A DNA stretch of 64,000 bases from UBA4782 sp034429195 (GCA_034429195.1 DAOUGQ010000018.1:310001-374000), one strand, 5' to 3'; counted from the first letter of the stretch, positions 51,605 through 60,958 are shown. The notes: generated by a model not told the origin, from the sequence alone. Made by a program: numbers and translations.

Positions 51605-52957
51605 ATGAAGCTGACGATTCTTGGAGCAGGTGGTTTTCGAACTCCGTTATTGATGAAAAGCCTATATGATAAGTTCATCGCTTTAGGATTTGAGAAAATT
51701 GCTCTTTATGATATTGATCCTGAGCGAATAGGAATTGTTCGTGACCTGCTTCAATATGCCATCCATGATGATAAAAAGAGGACACATATTGGATTTGTTG
51801 AAAATGCAAATGAAGCATTGAAAGATGCTGATTTCGTAATCACAACTTTTCGGATAGGGGGAATGGAAAGCCGGATTTTGGATGAAAGGATACCGTTGAA
51901 ACACGGCATTCTAGGTCAAGAAACCACAGGGCCTGGTGGATTTTCAATGGCTCTACGATCCATTCCTGTTATGTTGGATTACCTCGAGATCATGCGAAAA
52001 GTTTGTCCCAATGCATGGATAATTAACTTTGCAAATCCATCTGGCTTGATGACTGAAGCGATTATAAAAATAGGAGAATGGAAAAAAGTAATCGGGATTT
52101 GTGATGGTCCTGAATCAATTCGTCTATATGCTGCAAAATTCTTAAGAATGGACCAATGCGATATTGAAATTGAATATTTTGGGTTAAATCATCTGGGATG
52201 GGTGAGGAAAGTATTGGTTCAGGGACATAATATCCTTCCAACATTCATTGAACAGCTTCCATCGGATGCAAAAATGCCCGGTCAACCTTTTAGTGGTCGG
52301 TTAATAAAGAACCTCCAGATGTTTCCTAACGAATATCTTTATTATTATTACAACCGTTTATCAGCCGTTAAGTCAATTCTAGATGAAAAACAGACGAGAG
52401 GTGAGTATTTATTAAGATTGAATAACGAATTTATGAAGGAAATAAATTTGCTGCGCAGCGAAAATCGTTATGGCGATATGTGGGAAAGTTATTGGTCGTA
52501 TATTGGTGAACGTTCACAATCATATATGAAGCACGCTAAAGAGCCATCTACTATCGAAACAAATATTGATTCGGATGACCATCTCGGATATGCCAATGTC
52601 GCATTCCGTGTGATCGAAGGATTAATCTCTGGAAATGGAGCTTCGATCATCAATATTCAAAATGCTGGAGCTATTGAAGGCATAGATGATGAAGATGTTG
52701 TCGAAATCCCAGCTCAAATTTCTCATGGACAGATAATTCCAAAATCAATTGGAGAAATTCCTGGTCACTGTCTTGCTTTGATGAAGCAAGTTAAGGAGTA
52801 CGAAAAATTAGTGATCAAGGGTTTCCAAGAAAAATCTTATGCAGCTTGCTTACAGGCATTAACGATACATCCGCTGGTAATGGATGAGCAAGTTGCTAAA
52901 GAAATCTTGGATGAATATATCCTGGCTTTTAAGAATATTTATCCTTGCCTTGGGTGA
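51605..52957 (+). CDS. Glycoside hydrolase family 4 (6-phospho-beta-glucosidase-like)
   Basis: About 450 residues. The NAD-binding N-terminus is KLTILGAGGFRTPLL; family 4 landmarks are WIINFANPSGLMTEAI, VIGICDGPESIRLY and YFGLNHLGWVRKV, where metal-binding residues sit. GH4 enzymes use NAD and Mn in a redox-assisted cleavage of 6-phospho-glycosides. The family's usual Cys-Asn of the metal site reads C-D here (GICDGP), so the specificity or mechanism may be shifted. ATG 51605 is used; a GTG two codons upstream is possible. A sugar kinase gene follows 6 bases later, suggesting a carbohydrate-use operon. Confidence 0.85.
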   Translation: MKLTILGAGGFRTPLLMKSLYDKFIALGFEKIALYDIDPERIGIVRDLLQYAIHDDKKRTHIGFVENANEALKDADFVITTFRIGGMESRILDERIPLKHGILGQETTGPGGFSMALRSIPVMLDYLEIMRKVCPNAWIINFANPSGLMTEAIIKIGEWKKVIGICDGPESIRLYAAKFLRMDQCDIEIEYFGLNHLGWVRKVLVQGHNILPTFIEQLPSDAKMPGQPFSGRLIKNLQMFPNEYLYYYYNRLSAVKSILDEKQTRGEYLLRLNNEFMKEINLLRSENRYGDMWESYWSYIGERSQSYMKHAKEPSTIETNIDSDDHLGYANVAFRVIEGLISGNGASIINIQNAGAIEGIDDEDVVEIPAQISHGQIIPKSIGEIPGHCLALMKQVKEYEKLVIKGFQEKSYAACLQALTIHPLVMDEQVAKEILDEYILAFKNIYPCLG

Positions 52958-52963
52958 TTTTCA

Positions 52964-53905
52964 GTGGATGCACCATACTTTGATGTATTGGCTGTTGGTG
53001 ATGCTTGTCTTGATGTCATTGTCACTGACCTAGATAAGGACATTAATGTCCATGAGATTGTGCATGGGAATTGCGCTCAGGTTCTACCCGGCGGAGGGTT
53101 TACAACACCTGCAGCCTTGCAACGTCTTGGTGTTAAGGTTACCTGGGCAGCTGATTTTGGTACGGATGAAATCAGTAAATATATATTGAATGAAATATCT
53201 AGCGAGGGTATTGACCTTTCATATTCTAAAATAGTAAATAGAAATCTGAGAAGAATATCCGTTTCTCTTTCTAAAGAGTCAAACCGTTCATTTTTAAGTT
53301 ATCAAGATAAGAGCCCTTTCATTCCAGCAGCATTCTTCGGTATTCTGAATGCCAAAGCGAAAATTGTTTATATGCCTGGCTCTCTTTTTGGATGGATGTT
53401 TGATATTGGTGCGTTCATTGCAAAGAAACGGAAAATGAAAATCGTCGTCGATGGCAATGGTGTGGAAAAATATTTACTTAGACAAAAAAAGGTAAAACGA
53501 GCACTACAAAAAGTGGATATTTTTATTCTTAATGCTGCTGAAGCCTGTCACTTAGTCGAAGAAAATGATATTCAACTTGCCATGAAAATATTAGGTAAGT
53601 ATTGCAAACTTATAGTTGTAAAAAATGGTAGAAAAGGTGCTTTGGCTCTGGAAAAGAACAAAATTATCGAAGTGCCTGCTATTCCTGTTAATGCAAAAGA
53701 TACGACTGGAGCTGGAGATTGTTTCAATGCGGGGTTCATCGCGTCGTGGTTGAGTGGATTTTGTCTGCAAGAATGTTTACAGAGGGCAAATATTGTAGCT
53801 GGATTATCGACTACTGTTGCCGGCGGTGCTGCAAAAACTATACATATAGAAGATGTTCAATTTTGGATGGATAAGGTTTATTTAATGTCCAAGGGAGAAA
53901 TGTGA
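52964..53905 (+). CDS. PfkB family carbohydrate kinase
   Basis: 313 residues. The N-terminal signature is VLPGGGFTTPAALQRLGV (PfkB G-G motif) and the C-terminal signature is DTTGAGDCFNAGFIASWLSG with the catalytic Asp in GAGD. The fold is ribokinase-like; substrates in the family include fructose, ribose, sugar phosphates and nucleosides. Its partner GH4 gene suggests phosphorylation of a released sugar. The start is GTG at 52964. The TGA overlaps the ATG of the prepilin peptidase gene by one base. Confidence 0.9.
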   Translation: MDAPYFDVLAVGDACLDVIVTDLDKDINVHEIVHGNCAQVLPGGGFTTPAALQRLGVKVTWAADFGTDEISKYILNEISSEGIDLSYSKIVNRNLRRISVSLSKESNRSFLSYQDKSPFIPAAFFGILNAKAKIVYMPGSLFGWMFDIGAFIAKKRKMKIVVDGNGVEKYLLRQKKVKRALQKVDIFILNAAEACHLVEENDIQLAMKILGKYCKLIVVKNGRKGALALEKNKIIEVPAIPVNAKDTTGAGDCFNAGFIASWLSGFCLQECLQRANIVAGLSTTVAGGAAKTIHIEDVQFWMDKVYLMSKGEM

Positions 53906-54693
53906 TGCCTCTACAGTTAGAACCCGTTTTATGGATTTTCTTTTTAAGTGTTCTCACTGGCTATTTTGTAAATTATCTCTCGGATGTACTTCCATATACT
54001 AGACGGTTATCTGCTCCTTTGTGCATCCATTGTCAATCCATTTTTAGCTGGAAATCATATTTGTTATTCAAGCAATGCGAAACCTGTAATAAAAAGAGAA
54101 GTATAAGAACCTGGCTGGTTTATGGGATCATTTTTACTGGATTAATGTTCATCTGGTTCTTCCCTAATACAATCGGAGAGAATACACTTATTGTTGAACT
54201 ATCAAGGTTTGAAAATTTTGCCTTAAAAGGTTCCGCTTTTATATACTTATTTCTGGTTGCAGTGATCGACCTGGAGCATAAAGCAGTTTTGTTTCCTGTA
54301 GTAATATTTGGTGTATTATTCGGTGTTTGTTTCGGTTTGATATATCATGGATGGATATCAACACTTTTGGGTTTTATTGTAGGATTTGGCAGTCTTCTTA
54401 TCCTATATTATCTTGGAGTGTTATTTATTAAACTTCTCAACCGAAAACGATCTGAGGCTATCGACGAAGAAGCTCTAGGTTTTGGCGATGTTAATTTGTC
54501 GGGTATATTGGGGTTGATGCTTGGATACCCGGGAGTATTTGCAGGATTATTCCTGGGGATTATTGTTGGAGGAGTAGGCAGCCTGATCTATCTTATCATT
54601 GGAAGACTACGGGGTAAATATCAAGTATTTACCCCGTTACCTTATGCTCCATTCCTAATAATCGGTGCAGCGTACTTTCTTTTTATATTTTAG
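53905..54693 (+). CDS. Type IV prepilin peptidase (A24 family)
   Basis: About 262 residues with seven or so membrane helices. The cytoplasmic zinc loop has CIHCQ and, 22 residues on, CETCNKK. The two catalytic aspartates are in AVIDLEHKAVLFP and GFGDVNLSGILGLMLG (the GxGD motif). It cleaves leader peptides of type IV pilins and pseudopilins. Its place after a sugar hydrolase and sugar kinase is unusual; no pilin genes are in the window. ATG 53905 has GGGAG seven bases before it. It overlaps the converging pckA stop by 4 bases. Confidence 0.9.
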   Translation: MPLQLEPVLWIFFLSVLTGYFVNYLSDVLPYTRRLSAPLCIHCQSIFSWKSYLLFKQCETCNKKRSIRTWLVYGIIFTGLMFIWFFPNTIGENTLIVELSRFENFALKGSAFIYLFLVAVIDLEHKAVLFPVVIFGVLFGVCFGLIYHGWISTLLGFIVGFGSLLILYYLGVLFIKLLNRKRSEAIDEEALGFGDVNLSGILGLMLGYPGVFAGLFLGIIVGGVGSLIYLIIGRLRGKYQVFTPLPYAPFLIIGAAYFLFIF

Positions 54694-56255
54694 GCATCAA
54701 CTCTTTGCGCGTAGACATTTCTAAAATTACTAAACAACTCCATTGCCTGTTTATCATAAGCATCAACATCTTTCCAGCTTCTTCGAGGATAAATTAGTTC
54801 ATCTGGCACGCCTTCGCAATGTTCAGGAACGGGTAATCCAAATATGGGATCTGGAATAAAGTTACTATTTTCCAATTTTCCTGATAATGCAGCGCGTATC
54901 AACGCTCGTGTATAGGGGATTGGGATCCTGTGACCAATACCATATGGTCCTTCTGTCCAGCCTGTATTCACCAACCAGACTTTTGTCCTATTTTCAGATA
55001 TCTTCTCCATCAACATTTTTGTATATACGGCAGGTTTGAGAGGTAGAAATGGTGCTGCAAAACATGCTGAAAAAGTTGCTTTTGGTTCCATCCCTAAACC
55101 GACTTCTGTGCCAGCAAGTTTTGATGTGTATCCCAAAATGAAATAGAAATGTACTTGCTCCAATGTTAGTAGCGAAAGTGGAGGTAGCACGCCAAAAGCA
55201 TCTGCTGAGAGAAAGAAAATATTGTTTGGGGTATTTCCTTTTTTTGATTTCTTTATAAAACTTAACCCATCCAATGAATACGCTGCCCGTGTATTCTCAG
55301 TAAATTCAGAAGAATTAAAATCCGGAATTCGAGTGTTATGGTTATAACTCACATTTTCTAATACAGTGCCAAAACGTCTCGTGGCTTTCCAGATATTTGG
55401 TTCATTCTTTTTTGACAAACGTATGGTTTTCGCATAACAACCACCTTCAAAATTAAACACACCCTTCTCTGACCAGCCATGCTCATCATCTCCAATGAGT
55501 TTATATGCTTTATCATTTGATAAAGTGGTTTTTCCTGTTCCTGATAACCCAAAAAAGAGAGCCGTGTTGCCATGGTTATCTTCATTGGCAGAGCAATGCA
55601 TGGGAAAGACATTTTTTAGTGGTAAGTGAAAATTCAGCATTGTAAATACTGATTTTTTAATCTCACCTGCATATCCAGTGCCACCAATAAGAATCAGTTT
55701 ACTTTCAAGATCAAGTGCGATCACAGTATCCATATCTGTTCCATCTGTTTTGGGAGATGGATGAAAATCAGGGCAATGAATCACAGTAATATCAGGAGCA
55801 ATGGTCTTCTTGTCAACTGTACGAGGACGAATAAATAAATTCGTAGCAAAAAGCGCACTCCATGCCGATTCAGTGATCACCCGCAAGGAGTATTGATAGG
55901 TTTCATCAGCACAAACAATCAAATCTTGAATAAAAATATCTTTATTTTCCAAATAATTGGCAAATCGTTCCTTCAAATGAGTGAAGGTTGTTGGTGACAT
56001 GCGTTTATTCGCATCCCACCACATAGGTTGATCTTTTACAATATCATTTTCGACTAAGTATTTTGCTTCGGGACATCGGCCGGTTTGTTTTCCGGTATAT
56101 ACATATAGTTCCCCAACGTCTGAAAATTTCCCCTCAGATCTTCGTATTACTTCTTCAATTAAACTAGCAGGTTCTAAATTCCAAAAAGCTTGCGCTACTT
56201 TCTCCAGACCATGATGTTCCAATCCATATGGACTGTTCATGCCATGTATCTGCAT
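54690..56255 (-). CDS. pckA: Phosphoenolpyruvate carboxykinase (ATP)
   Basis: About 521 residues, normal for the ATP-dependent enzyme. Key motifs are FFGLSGTGKTTLSNDKA (P-loop specific to PEPCK), LIGDDEHGWSEKGVFNFEGG (metal-binding Asp and kinase-2 motif) and GYTSKLAGTEVG. It converts oxaloacetate and ATP to PEP and CO2, for gluconeogenesis or, in some anaerobes, in the CO2-fixing direction. ATG 56255 has GGAGG six bases upstream; the longer start at 56267 has none. It follows the large lipoprotein gene by 27 bases. Confidence 0.96.
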   Translation of the reverse strand: MQIHGMNSPYGLEHHGLEKVAQAFWNLEPASLIEEVIRRSEGKFSDVGELYVYTGKQTGRCPEAKYLVENDIVKDQPMWWDANKRMSPTTFTHLKERFANYLENKDIFIQDLIVCADETYQYSLRVITESAWSALFATNLFIRPRTVDKKTIAPDITVIHCPDFHPSPKTDGTDMDTVIALDLESKLILIGGTGYAGEIKKSVFTMLNFHLPLKNVFPMHCSANEDNHGNTALFFGLSGTGKTTLSNDKAYKLIGDDEHGWSEKGVFNFEGGCYAKTIRLSKKNEPNIWKATRRFGTVLENVSYNHNTRIPDFNSSEFTENTRAAYSLDGLSFIKKSKKGNTPNNIFFLSADAFGVLPPLSLLTLEQVHFYFILGYTSKLAGTEVGLGMEPKATFSACFAAPFLPLKPAVYTKMLMEKISENRTKVWLVNTGWTEGPYGIGHRIPIPYTRALIRAALSGKLENSNFIPDPIFGLPVPEHCEGVPDELIYPRRSWKDVDAYDKQAMELFSNFRNVYAQRVDA

Positions 56256-56282
56256 GGCCACCTCCATGAGTAGAATATTTTG

Positions 56283-58778
56283 TCATTTCGCACCTAAAAG
56301 GCGAGGATACCAATACCAAATTACATCAGCTGCAGGCTTTCCGTGAATGGACGGTGAGCAATCCTGAACTATAGCGGGTGAGTAATATCCCCGGCTGATT
56401 ACTCCGTCGAGCCATGATAACTGATTGATCGCAATGAAAAATGCATTATACATGTCTACTTGTTCAGCCAGGTCTATTTTGCATTCCGTTCCTGCATATG
56501 TAGAATTTATTTCCCAATCGATAAAGAAACAATCATCTGAAGAAAGGATACAGTTGGTAGCAGCCCCATCTGCAGATGAAAATTGAACTCCAAGGATCAA
56601 TGGTTTACCAAGATCATCTTTCAGAACCTTAATATCCTGATCCAAAAGTCGTAATAATTCATTGCTCATTTCTGCCTGAGTTTGTAAATCTGTAGAGGCG
56701 AGAGGAGCTGAATAAAGGACATAAATCCAATCAAATTGTTCAATGAATGAAGGATAGTGGTCAGTTAGAAATGGGTAAGGGATTGCCCATGCTATTGTTC
56801 CAGAATAGCGGGAACGAATTTCACTAATTAAATTCAACCATTGCTGCTCAGCATCTAACGGCACATTAGCATCAGACCCATCAAATAACTTTCCAAGTGG
56901 TAATGCCGGAATTACCTCAGTACCACCAAGAATAAATGCGTTTGCGCCAGCTTTTTCTGCCAGGCTTGCTTGATGAAGAATAAATAAGGAATAACGGTCA
57001 AACCAGGTTTGCCACCAATTCTGATCCCGGGTTGCATTTAACCACCATGATTGGTAATCACTCGGGAAACTTAACCTCGGAAAAACAGCAATCTGTAAAT
57101 TTTTAGAATGCGTTTCTTGAATGAGAGTTGATATATCGGGTTGAAGAAGATCGGTACCCGCATTTTGCGTGATCACAGGAGGTGAATTATTGATGACTGA
57201 CCATGTTGGAGATAGAAAAACCCAATTTGCACCAAGATCAGTGATATTTTCCAATGCTGATGGATAAGAGGATATCCATGATGGATGATTGAATCTGGCT
57301 AATTCAATGCCTGCAATATATCCAGAACGTTGTTTCGAAATAGTTGTTGTTACAACGGAAGTAGGGTCATTGATGGTTGAAAGATTCGCCCAGTTTTCTA
57401 CTTCATAATCAATAGTTTGTTCGATCAAGGATGGTGTGAATGAATCCCAGCTTGCGTTTTGACCTAGAGTTTTTGCATCAGCAGTTACATCACATTGTTC
57501 ATTCCTGCATATCCGATAGAAAACTTCGCCCACCATATTCATCGGGCTATAAAGGGTATACTCCCATAGTGTTTCACTGACCTGCCACATGGGTATTGGT
57601 TCCATCCAGCCAAATGGGTTAAGTTGCAAGGTAATGTGCTCTGTCTTTGGAGTATTTTCAGGAACGGTAATAGAAAAATGAATAGGTTTTGCACCGCTTG
57701 CTTCCCATGATGTTATCGTCTCGTAAAAGGTTGTATCTTCCTGTGGAACGATCATCTCTCGAAGGCGAAAATCACCATCGATCCCGTGTTCTGCATTCCA
57801 AAAACCATCTCCGAGACTATATTTATATTGAAAATATGCACCTGCTGGTAATTGGATAGATAGAATATAGCTCCCATCAGAACGGGGTGTAAGAGTTGGT
57901 GCTCGAACAGCAAGGGTTGACATTCCACCCCGCAGATCAGCGAAAGTATTTCCTAATTGAAAGAGATCGCCTATCAAACGAATAGGATGCATTACATCAG
58001 AGGATTGCTGAGATGGTGGTGTGACAATAAATGTAATATTTACCAGGTTAGAAGGCGTTAATTGAAGGGTTGCTGGAGTAGTAGAAGACGCCGCAATCAT
58101 AGCGCCTTGTTGGAAAGGTTTATAGCTTCCATCGAGGCTATAAGCAACAAGATTATGCGTTCCAACGGGTACTCCATCAAGTGTATATGAGCCATCGATA
58201 GAGGTTATAGTGCTGATTCCTGCAATTGAAACCAATATATTTGCAGCTGCCATATGCGTAGAAGTATTAAATACTACACCCTGAACCCTGCCAGTTGAAG
58301 TTTCAACAGGTTGGTTTTCCCACTGGCTTACAAGATCGCGAACCTGAAAACCAGGAACGATGTATGCAAGCCGGTATCGAATTTTTGTACCTAGCGGGGT
58401 TGCTTCGGTGATGGGTGGATCTGATTGAAGAATATACCGGTATCGTATTATTGAATTTTGAGATAATACAATTTTACCGGTGTAAAATCTATCAGCCGCT
58501 TTTGTCAAACCATACCGTTTTGGATTGAAAGCCAAGCCGGTAACTTCATCCAGTATATCAACATAAATTTCAGCATCTTCGGGTGTAGATTCAGGTACAA
58601 AAACGCTGAATTCTACTTCCATGGAAGCCAAAACAGGTACAGTTAGCTCATTAGAATTAATTTCTTCCTCAGGGTAAATAAAGCTTCGTAAATCGCAGGC
58701 AGCCAACCCAGAACAAACTACAAGAATTATCACCGTATGAAGTATTCGAGTAAAAGTAGGGACGATGCGTCGCTGCAT
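56283..58778 (-). CDS. Large lipoprotein with starch-binding-like domains and TIM-barrel-like tail
   Basis: About 831 residues. The signal peptide ends in a lipobox L-A-A-C with Cys28. Then come beta domains, including a carboxypeptidase-regulatory-like Ig segment (GRVQGVVFNTSTHMAAANI, then SIDGSYTLDGVPVGTHNLVA) and CBM20/48-like blocks (YILSIQLPAGAYFQYKYSLG with a GFWNAEHG loop; LWEYTLYSPMN). The C-terminal third looks like a TIM barrel (ENITDLGANWVFLSPTWSV, AFILGGTEVIPALP, DWIYVLYSAPL). It is probably a surface glycan-binding or hydrolysing protein. Start 58778 is chosen because it gives the signal peptide and follows GGGGT; a longer reading would overlap nusB. Confidence 0.75.
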   Translation of the reverse strand: MQRRIVPTFTRILHTVIILVVCSGLAACDLRSFIYPEEEINSNELTVPVLASMEVEFSVFVPESTPEDAEIYVDILDEVTGLAFNPKRYGLTKAADRFYTGKIVLSQNSIIRYRYILQSDPPITEATPLGTKIRYRLAYIVPGFQVRDLVSQWENQPVETSTGRVQGVVFNTSTHMAAANILVSIAGISTITSIDGSYTLDGVPVGTHNLVAYSLDGSYKPFQQGAMIAASSTTPATLQLTPSNLVNITFIVTPPSQQSSDVMHPIRLIGDLFQLGNTFADLRGGMSTLAVRAPTLTPRSDGSYILSIQLPAGAYFQYKYSLGDGFWNAEHGIDGDFRLREMIVPQEDTTFYETITSWEASGAKPIHFSITVPENTPKTEHITLQLNPFGWMEPIPMWQVSETLWEYTLYSPMNMVGEVFYRICRNEQCDVTADAKTLGQNASWDSFTPSLIEQTIDYEVENWANLSTINDPTSVVTTTISKQRSGYIAGIELARFNHPSWISSYPSALENITDLGANWVFLSPTWSVINNSPPVITQNAGTDLLQPDISTLIQETHSKNLQIAVFPRLSFPSDYQSWWLNATRDQNWWQTWFDRYSLFILHQASLAEKAGANAFILGGTEVIPALPLGKLFDGSDANVPLDAEQQWLNLISEIRSRYSGTIAWAIPYPFLTDHYPSFIEQFDWIYVLYSAPLASTDLQTQAEMSNELLRLLDQDIKVLKDDLGKPLILGVQFSSADGAATNCILSSDDCFFIDWEINSTYAGTECKIDLAEQVDMYNAFFIAINQLSWLDGVISRGYYSPAIVQDCSPSIHGKPAADVIWYWYPRLLGAK

Positions 58779-58812
58779 GAAATTACCCCAGAAATTTATT
58801 CTAATCAAGAGA

Positions 58813-59250
58813 TCAGACTTGAGATTTACGAAAAGTCTGTTGTATTTGATTTTCATGTGAAGCTAATGCGCCTAAAACACCATTAATAAAGCGCGGGGCA
58901 CTATCAGAACCAAATAATTTAGCCAGCTCGATTGCTTCGTTGATCGCAACTTTAACGGGTGTGCAACTCTCTACTCCAAACTCCCAGAGAGCAATTCTTA
59001 ATATATTACGATCAATTACTGCCACTTGATCCATTGGCCATTCAGGGGCGTGTTTGGCTATCAAATCATCTAATTGATTGGTGAGTGGCAAAACTCCCTG
59101 CACAATTTGTAAAGCAAATTGAGTCAAATTATCATCCATTGGGATTTCTTCTATCCTATCTTTGAATACTTCACCAACAGGATGACCGGTAAGATCGATT
59201 TCGTAAAGTACTTGTAAAGCAACACTCCGCGCTTTTGTGCGTGATTTCAT
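58813..59250 (-). CDS. nusB: Transcription antitermination factor NusB
   Basis: 145 residues. Typical features are the N-terminus KSRTKARSVALQVLYEIDL, the middle helix block WPMDQVAVIDRNILRIALWE and PVKVAINEAIELAKLFGSD with FINGVLGAL near the end. NusB with NusE binds boxA RNA and supports rRNA antitermination. Gene order asp23-nusB is common in Gram-positive-type bacteria. It is 9 bases downstream of the Asp23 gene and 34 bases upstream of the lipoprotein gene. Confidence 0.96.
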   Translation of the reverse strand: MKSRTKARSVALQVLYEIDLTGHPVGEVFKDRIEEIPMDDNLTQFALQIVQGVLPLTNQLDDLIAKHAPEWPMDQVAVIDRNILRIALWEFGVESCTPVKVAINEAIELAKLFGSDSAPRFINGVLGALASHENQIQQTFRKSQV

Positions 59251-59259
59251 ATTTTGTAA

Positions 59260-59610
59260 TTATTTATCCATTTCATAGTCAATGTCTTCTACGTGGACAT
59301 TGATCCAACCTATATCCATTCCGACCATTTCAGAAATCGCTCTCGATACTTGAGCTTGTATTTTATGGCAGACATCACGAACGTTAAGATCTTTCTTAAT
59401 AATGACATGAATCTCAACATTGACGCAATCGTCTTCTATTTCAACAATGACTCCCTCATTCGCATTTTTTACAAAAATCCTATCGACAGTGGTTGGTACA
59501 GGTGCAAGATGTGACACACCTTCAACACTTAATGCCGTTAAGCGTGCAATCTGGGTAAGGACATCGGGTGCAATCGTAGTTTTCCCTGGAGGTCGATTAT
59601 TTATTGTCAT
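59260..59610 (-). CDS. Asp23/Gls24 family envelope stress protein
   Basis: 116 residues. Family blocks are IAPDVLTQIARLTALSVEGV at the N-terminus, VEIEDDCVNVEIHVIIKKDL and VCHKIQAQVSRAISEMVGM, ending VNVHVEDIDY. Asp23-type proteins are small alpha/beta proteins linked to alkaline or envelope stress and often encoded just before nusB. The ATG has GGAGAGA upstream. Its promoter region holds a TATAAT abutting a 12-base palindrome. Confidence 0.93.
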   Translation of the reverse strand: MTINNRPPGKTTIAPDVLTQIARLTALSVEGVSHLAPVPTTVDRIFVKNANEGVIVEIEDDCVNVEIHVIIKKDLNVRDVCHKIQAQVSRAISEMVGMDIGWINVHVEDIDYEMDK

Positions 59611-59653
59611 TTTCTCTCCATAATATTCTTCAGTACATTTCGCAACATTTCGT

Positions 59654-59669
59654 ATGCTATAGCATTATA
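59654..59669 (-). promoter_or_regulatory. TATAAT box overlapping a 12-base perfect palindrome
   Basis: On the minus strand TATAAT is at 59664-59669, and the palindrome ATGCTATAGCAT (59654-59665) overlaps its last two bases and covers the expected start point of the asp23-nusB unit. A symmetric site there is what a repressor operator would look like. No good -35 hexamer is seen 17 bases upstream. The symmetry is exact; the function is inferred. Confidence 0.5.
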
Positions 59670-59689
59670 ACAATAAATAGAATTTACGG

Positions 59690-60958
59690 TTACGGGAGGT
59701 TCAACAAAGGGATAGTATTTACTGCATTTGGCATGACTGCAATAGAAGGATCGGGTGAAAGTAAATCTTTAGCCTGATATATGGCATCCTGTAAAGAGGT
59801 TGCAGGTATCATATGCCATGTTTTTACTATATCTGATGGGAGATTGGAAATCAAAATAACAAGAATTCGTTCAAGTATCCGGGCAGTCAAAAATGCTTTA
59901 TGAGGACCAATTTGAAATGGTTGGCTTGACCATTTCTGCAGAACATCGGAAGGGCTGGTTGTATTCTTCATGAAAGCCTCAAAACCTTCACTACCTGGAC
60001 CTTCTCGACATTCGGCTGATAATATTAATATGCCATTATCTTTTGTGAGCATTGCACCATGTGTCATTGCTTTTTGTGCTTGATAAAAGTTGATATCTTT
60101 TGGATATCCACCAGCCGATGCAATAACAATGTCGTATTGACGTGAAACAGGTACCTGGCAGACCTTTTGACAAACAGGGATACCCTTTTCTATCACTGAT
60201 AATGGGTCGCCAGCAAGAACATCAATGATTTCTCGATGTTCATTCATGATTGCATTTACAGCAAGGTCAACACCAATTATTTTTCCAATTTCTTCTACAT
60301 CCTGGCGCATCGGATTGTTTTTATATCTACCTGTTGTGCAGTTGGGATGTGGCAGGAGCGAATGATTTCTTTGAATGGTTGTCAATCCTGTTAAACCAAT
60401 AGAAGCTGTTTTATTTCCACCCGAAAAACCCATGAAGTGATGCGGTTCAATATTTCCTACAACAATTCGATAATCTGCAGAGTAGAAGTCTTTATTAACA
60501 AATACTGGTGTGTGATTTGCCTTTGTTTCACCCAGTTGAACAAGATGAGAGTCATCCTTACAGTTATGAGAAATAACCTTATATTTATTTGTTAAATCCT
60601 CAGGAAGCACTAAATTATACTCCTCAGGTTTCATGGGAATATGTGTACCCGTAGCAATAATAAATAAGATATTTTCTGGTAATATACCTTTTTGTGCCAA
60701 CCAATCCAATAAGGGCGGAACAAGATCAGAGTGGGGGACTGGGCGAGTTTTATCGTTGATTGCAATGGCAACCTTTGCTTTAGGAGTAAGCTTTTCAGAA
60801 TGAATATCACCCAAATAATAATTCAATGCATGTTTAACAAGAAGGACAGGTTTTTTTTGAGCAGAAACCAAAGGGGGAAGCACCCAATCAATCTTTTGTA
60901 TCTTTGAAAGAGTAGCTGAAATCGACGTAGAACCATATTTTATGATGATATCTGTCAT
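59690..60958 (-). CDS. LarA family nickel-pincer-type racemase
   Basis: 422 residues. LarA motifs are in order: INDKTRPVPHSDL near 67-79, IATGTHIPMKPEE, YKVISHNCKDDSHLV (His), and NIEPHHFMGFSGGNKTASIG, containing the conserved His and Lys that bind the nickel-pincer nucleotide. Lactate racemase interconverts L- and D-lactate; many relatives racemise or epimerise other 2-hydroxy acids. The cofactor genes larB, larC and larE are not in the window. The distance to the next minus-strand gene downstream (asp23) is 79 bases. Substrate assignment to lactate is uncertain. Confidence 0.88.
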   Translation of the reverse strand: MTDIIIKYGSTSISATLSKIQKIDWVLPPLVSAQKKPVLLVKHALNYYLGDIHSEKLTPKAKVAIAINDKTRPVPHSDLVPPLLDWLAQKGILPENILFIIATGTHIPMKPEEYNLVLPEDLTNKYKVISHNCKDDSHLVQLGETKANHTPVFVNKDFYSADYRIVVGNIEPHHFMGFSGGNKTASIGLTGLTTIQRNHSLLPHPNCTTGRYKNNPMRQDVEEIGKIIGVDLAVNAIMNEHREIIDVLAGDPLSVIEKGIPVCQKVCQVPVSRQYDIVIASAGGYPKDINFYQAQKAMTHGAMLTKDNGILILSAECREGPGSEGFEAFMKNTTSPSDVLQKWSSQPFQIGPHKAFLTARILERILVILISNLPSDIVKTWHMIPATSLQDAIYQAKDLLSPDPSIAVMPNAVNTIPLLNLP

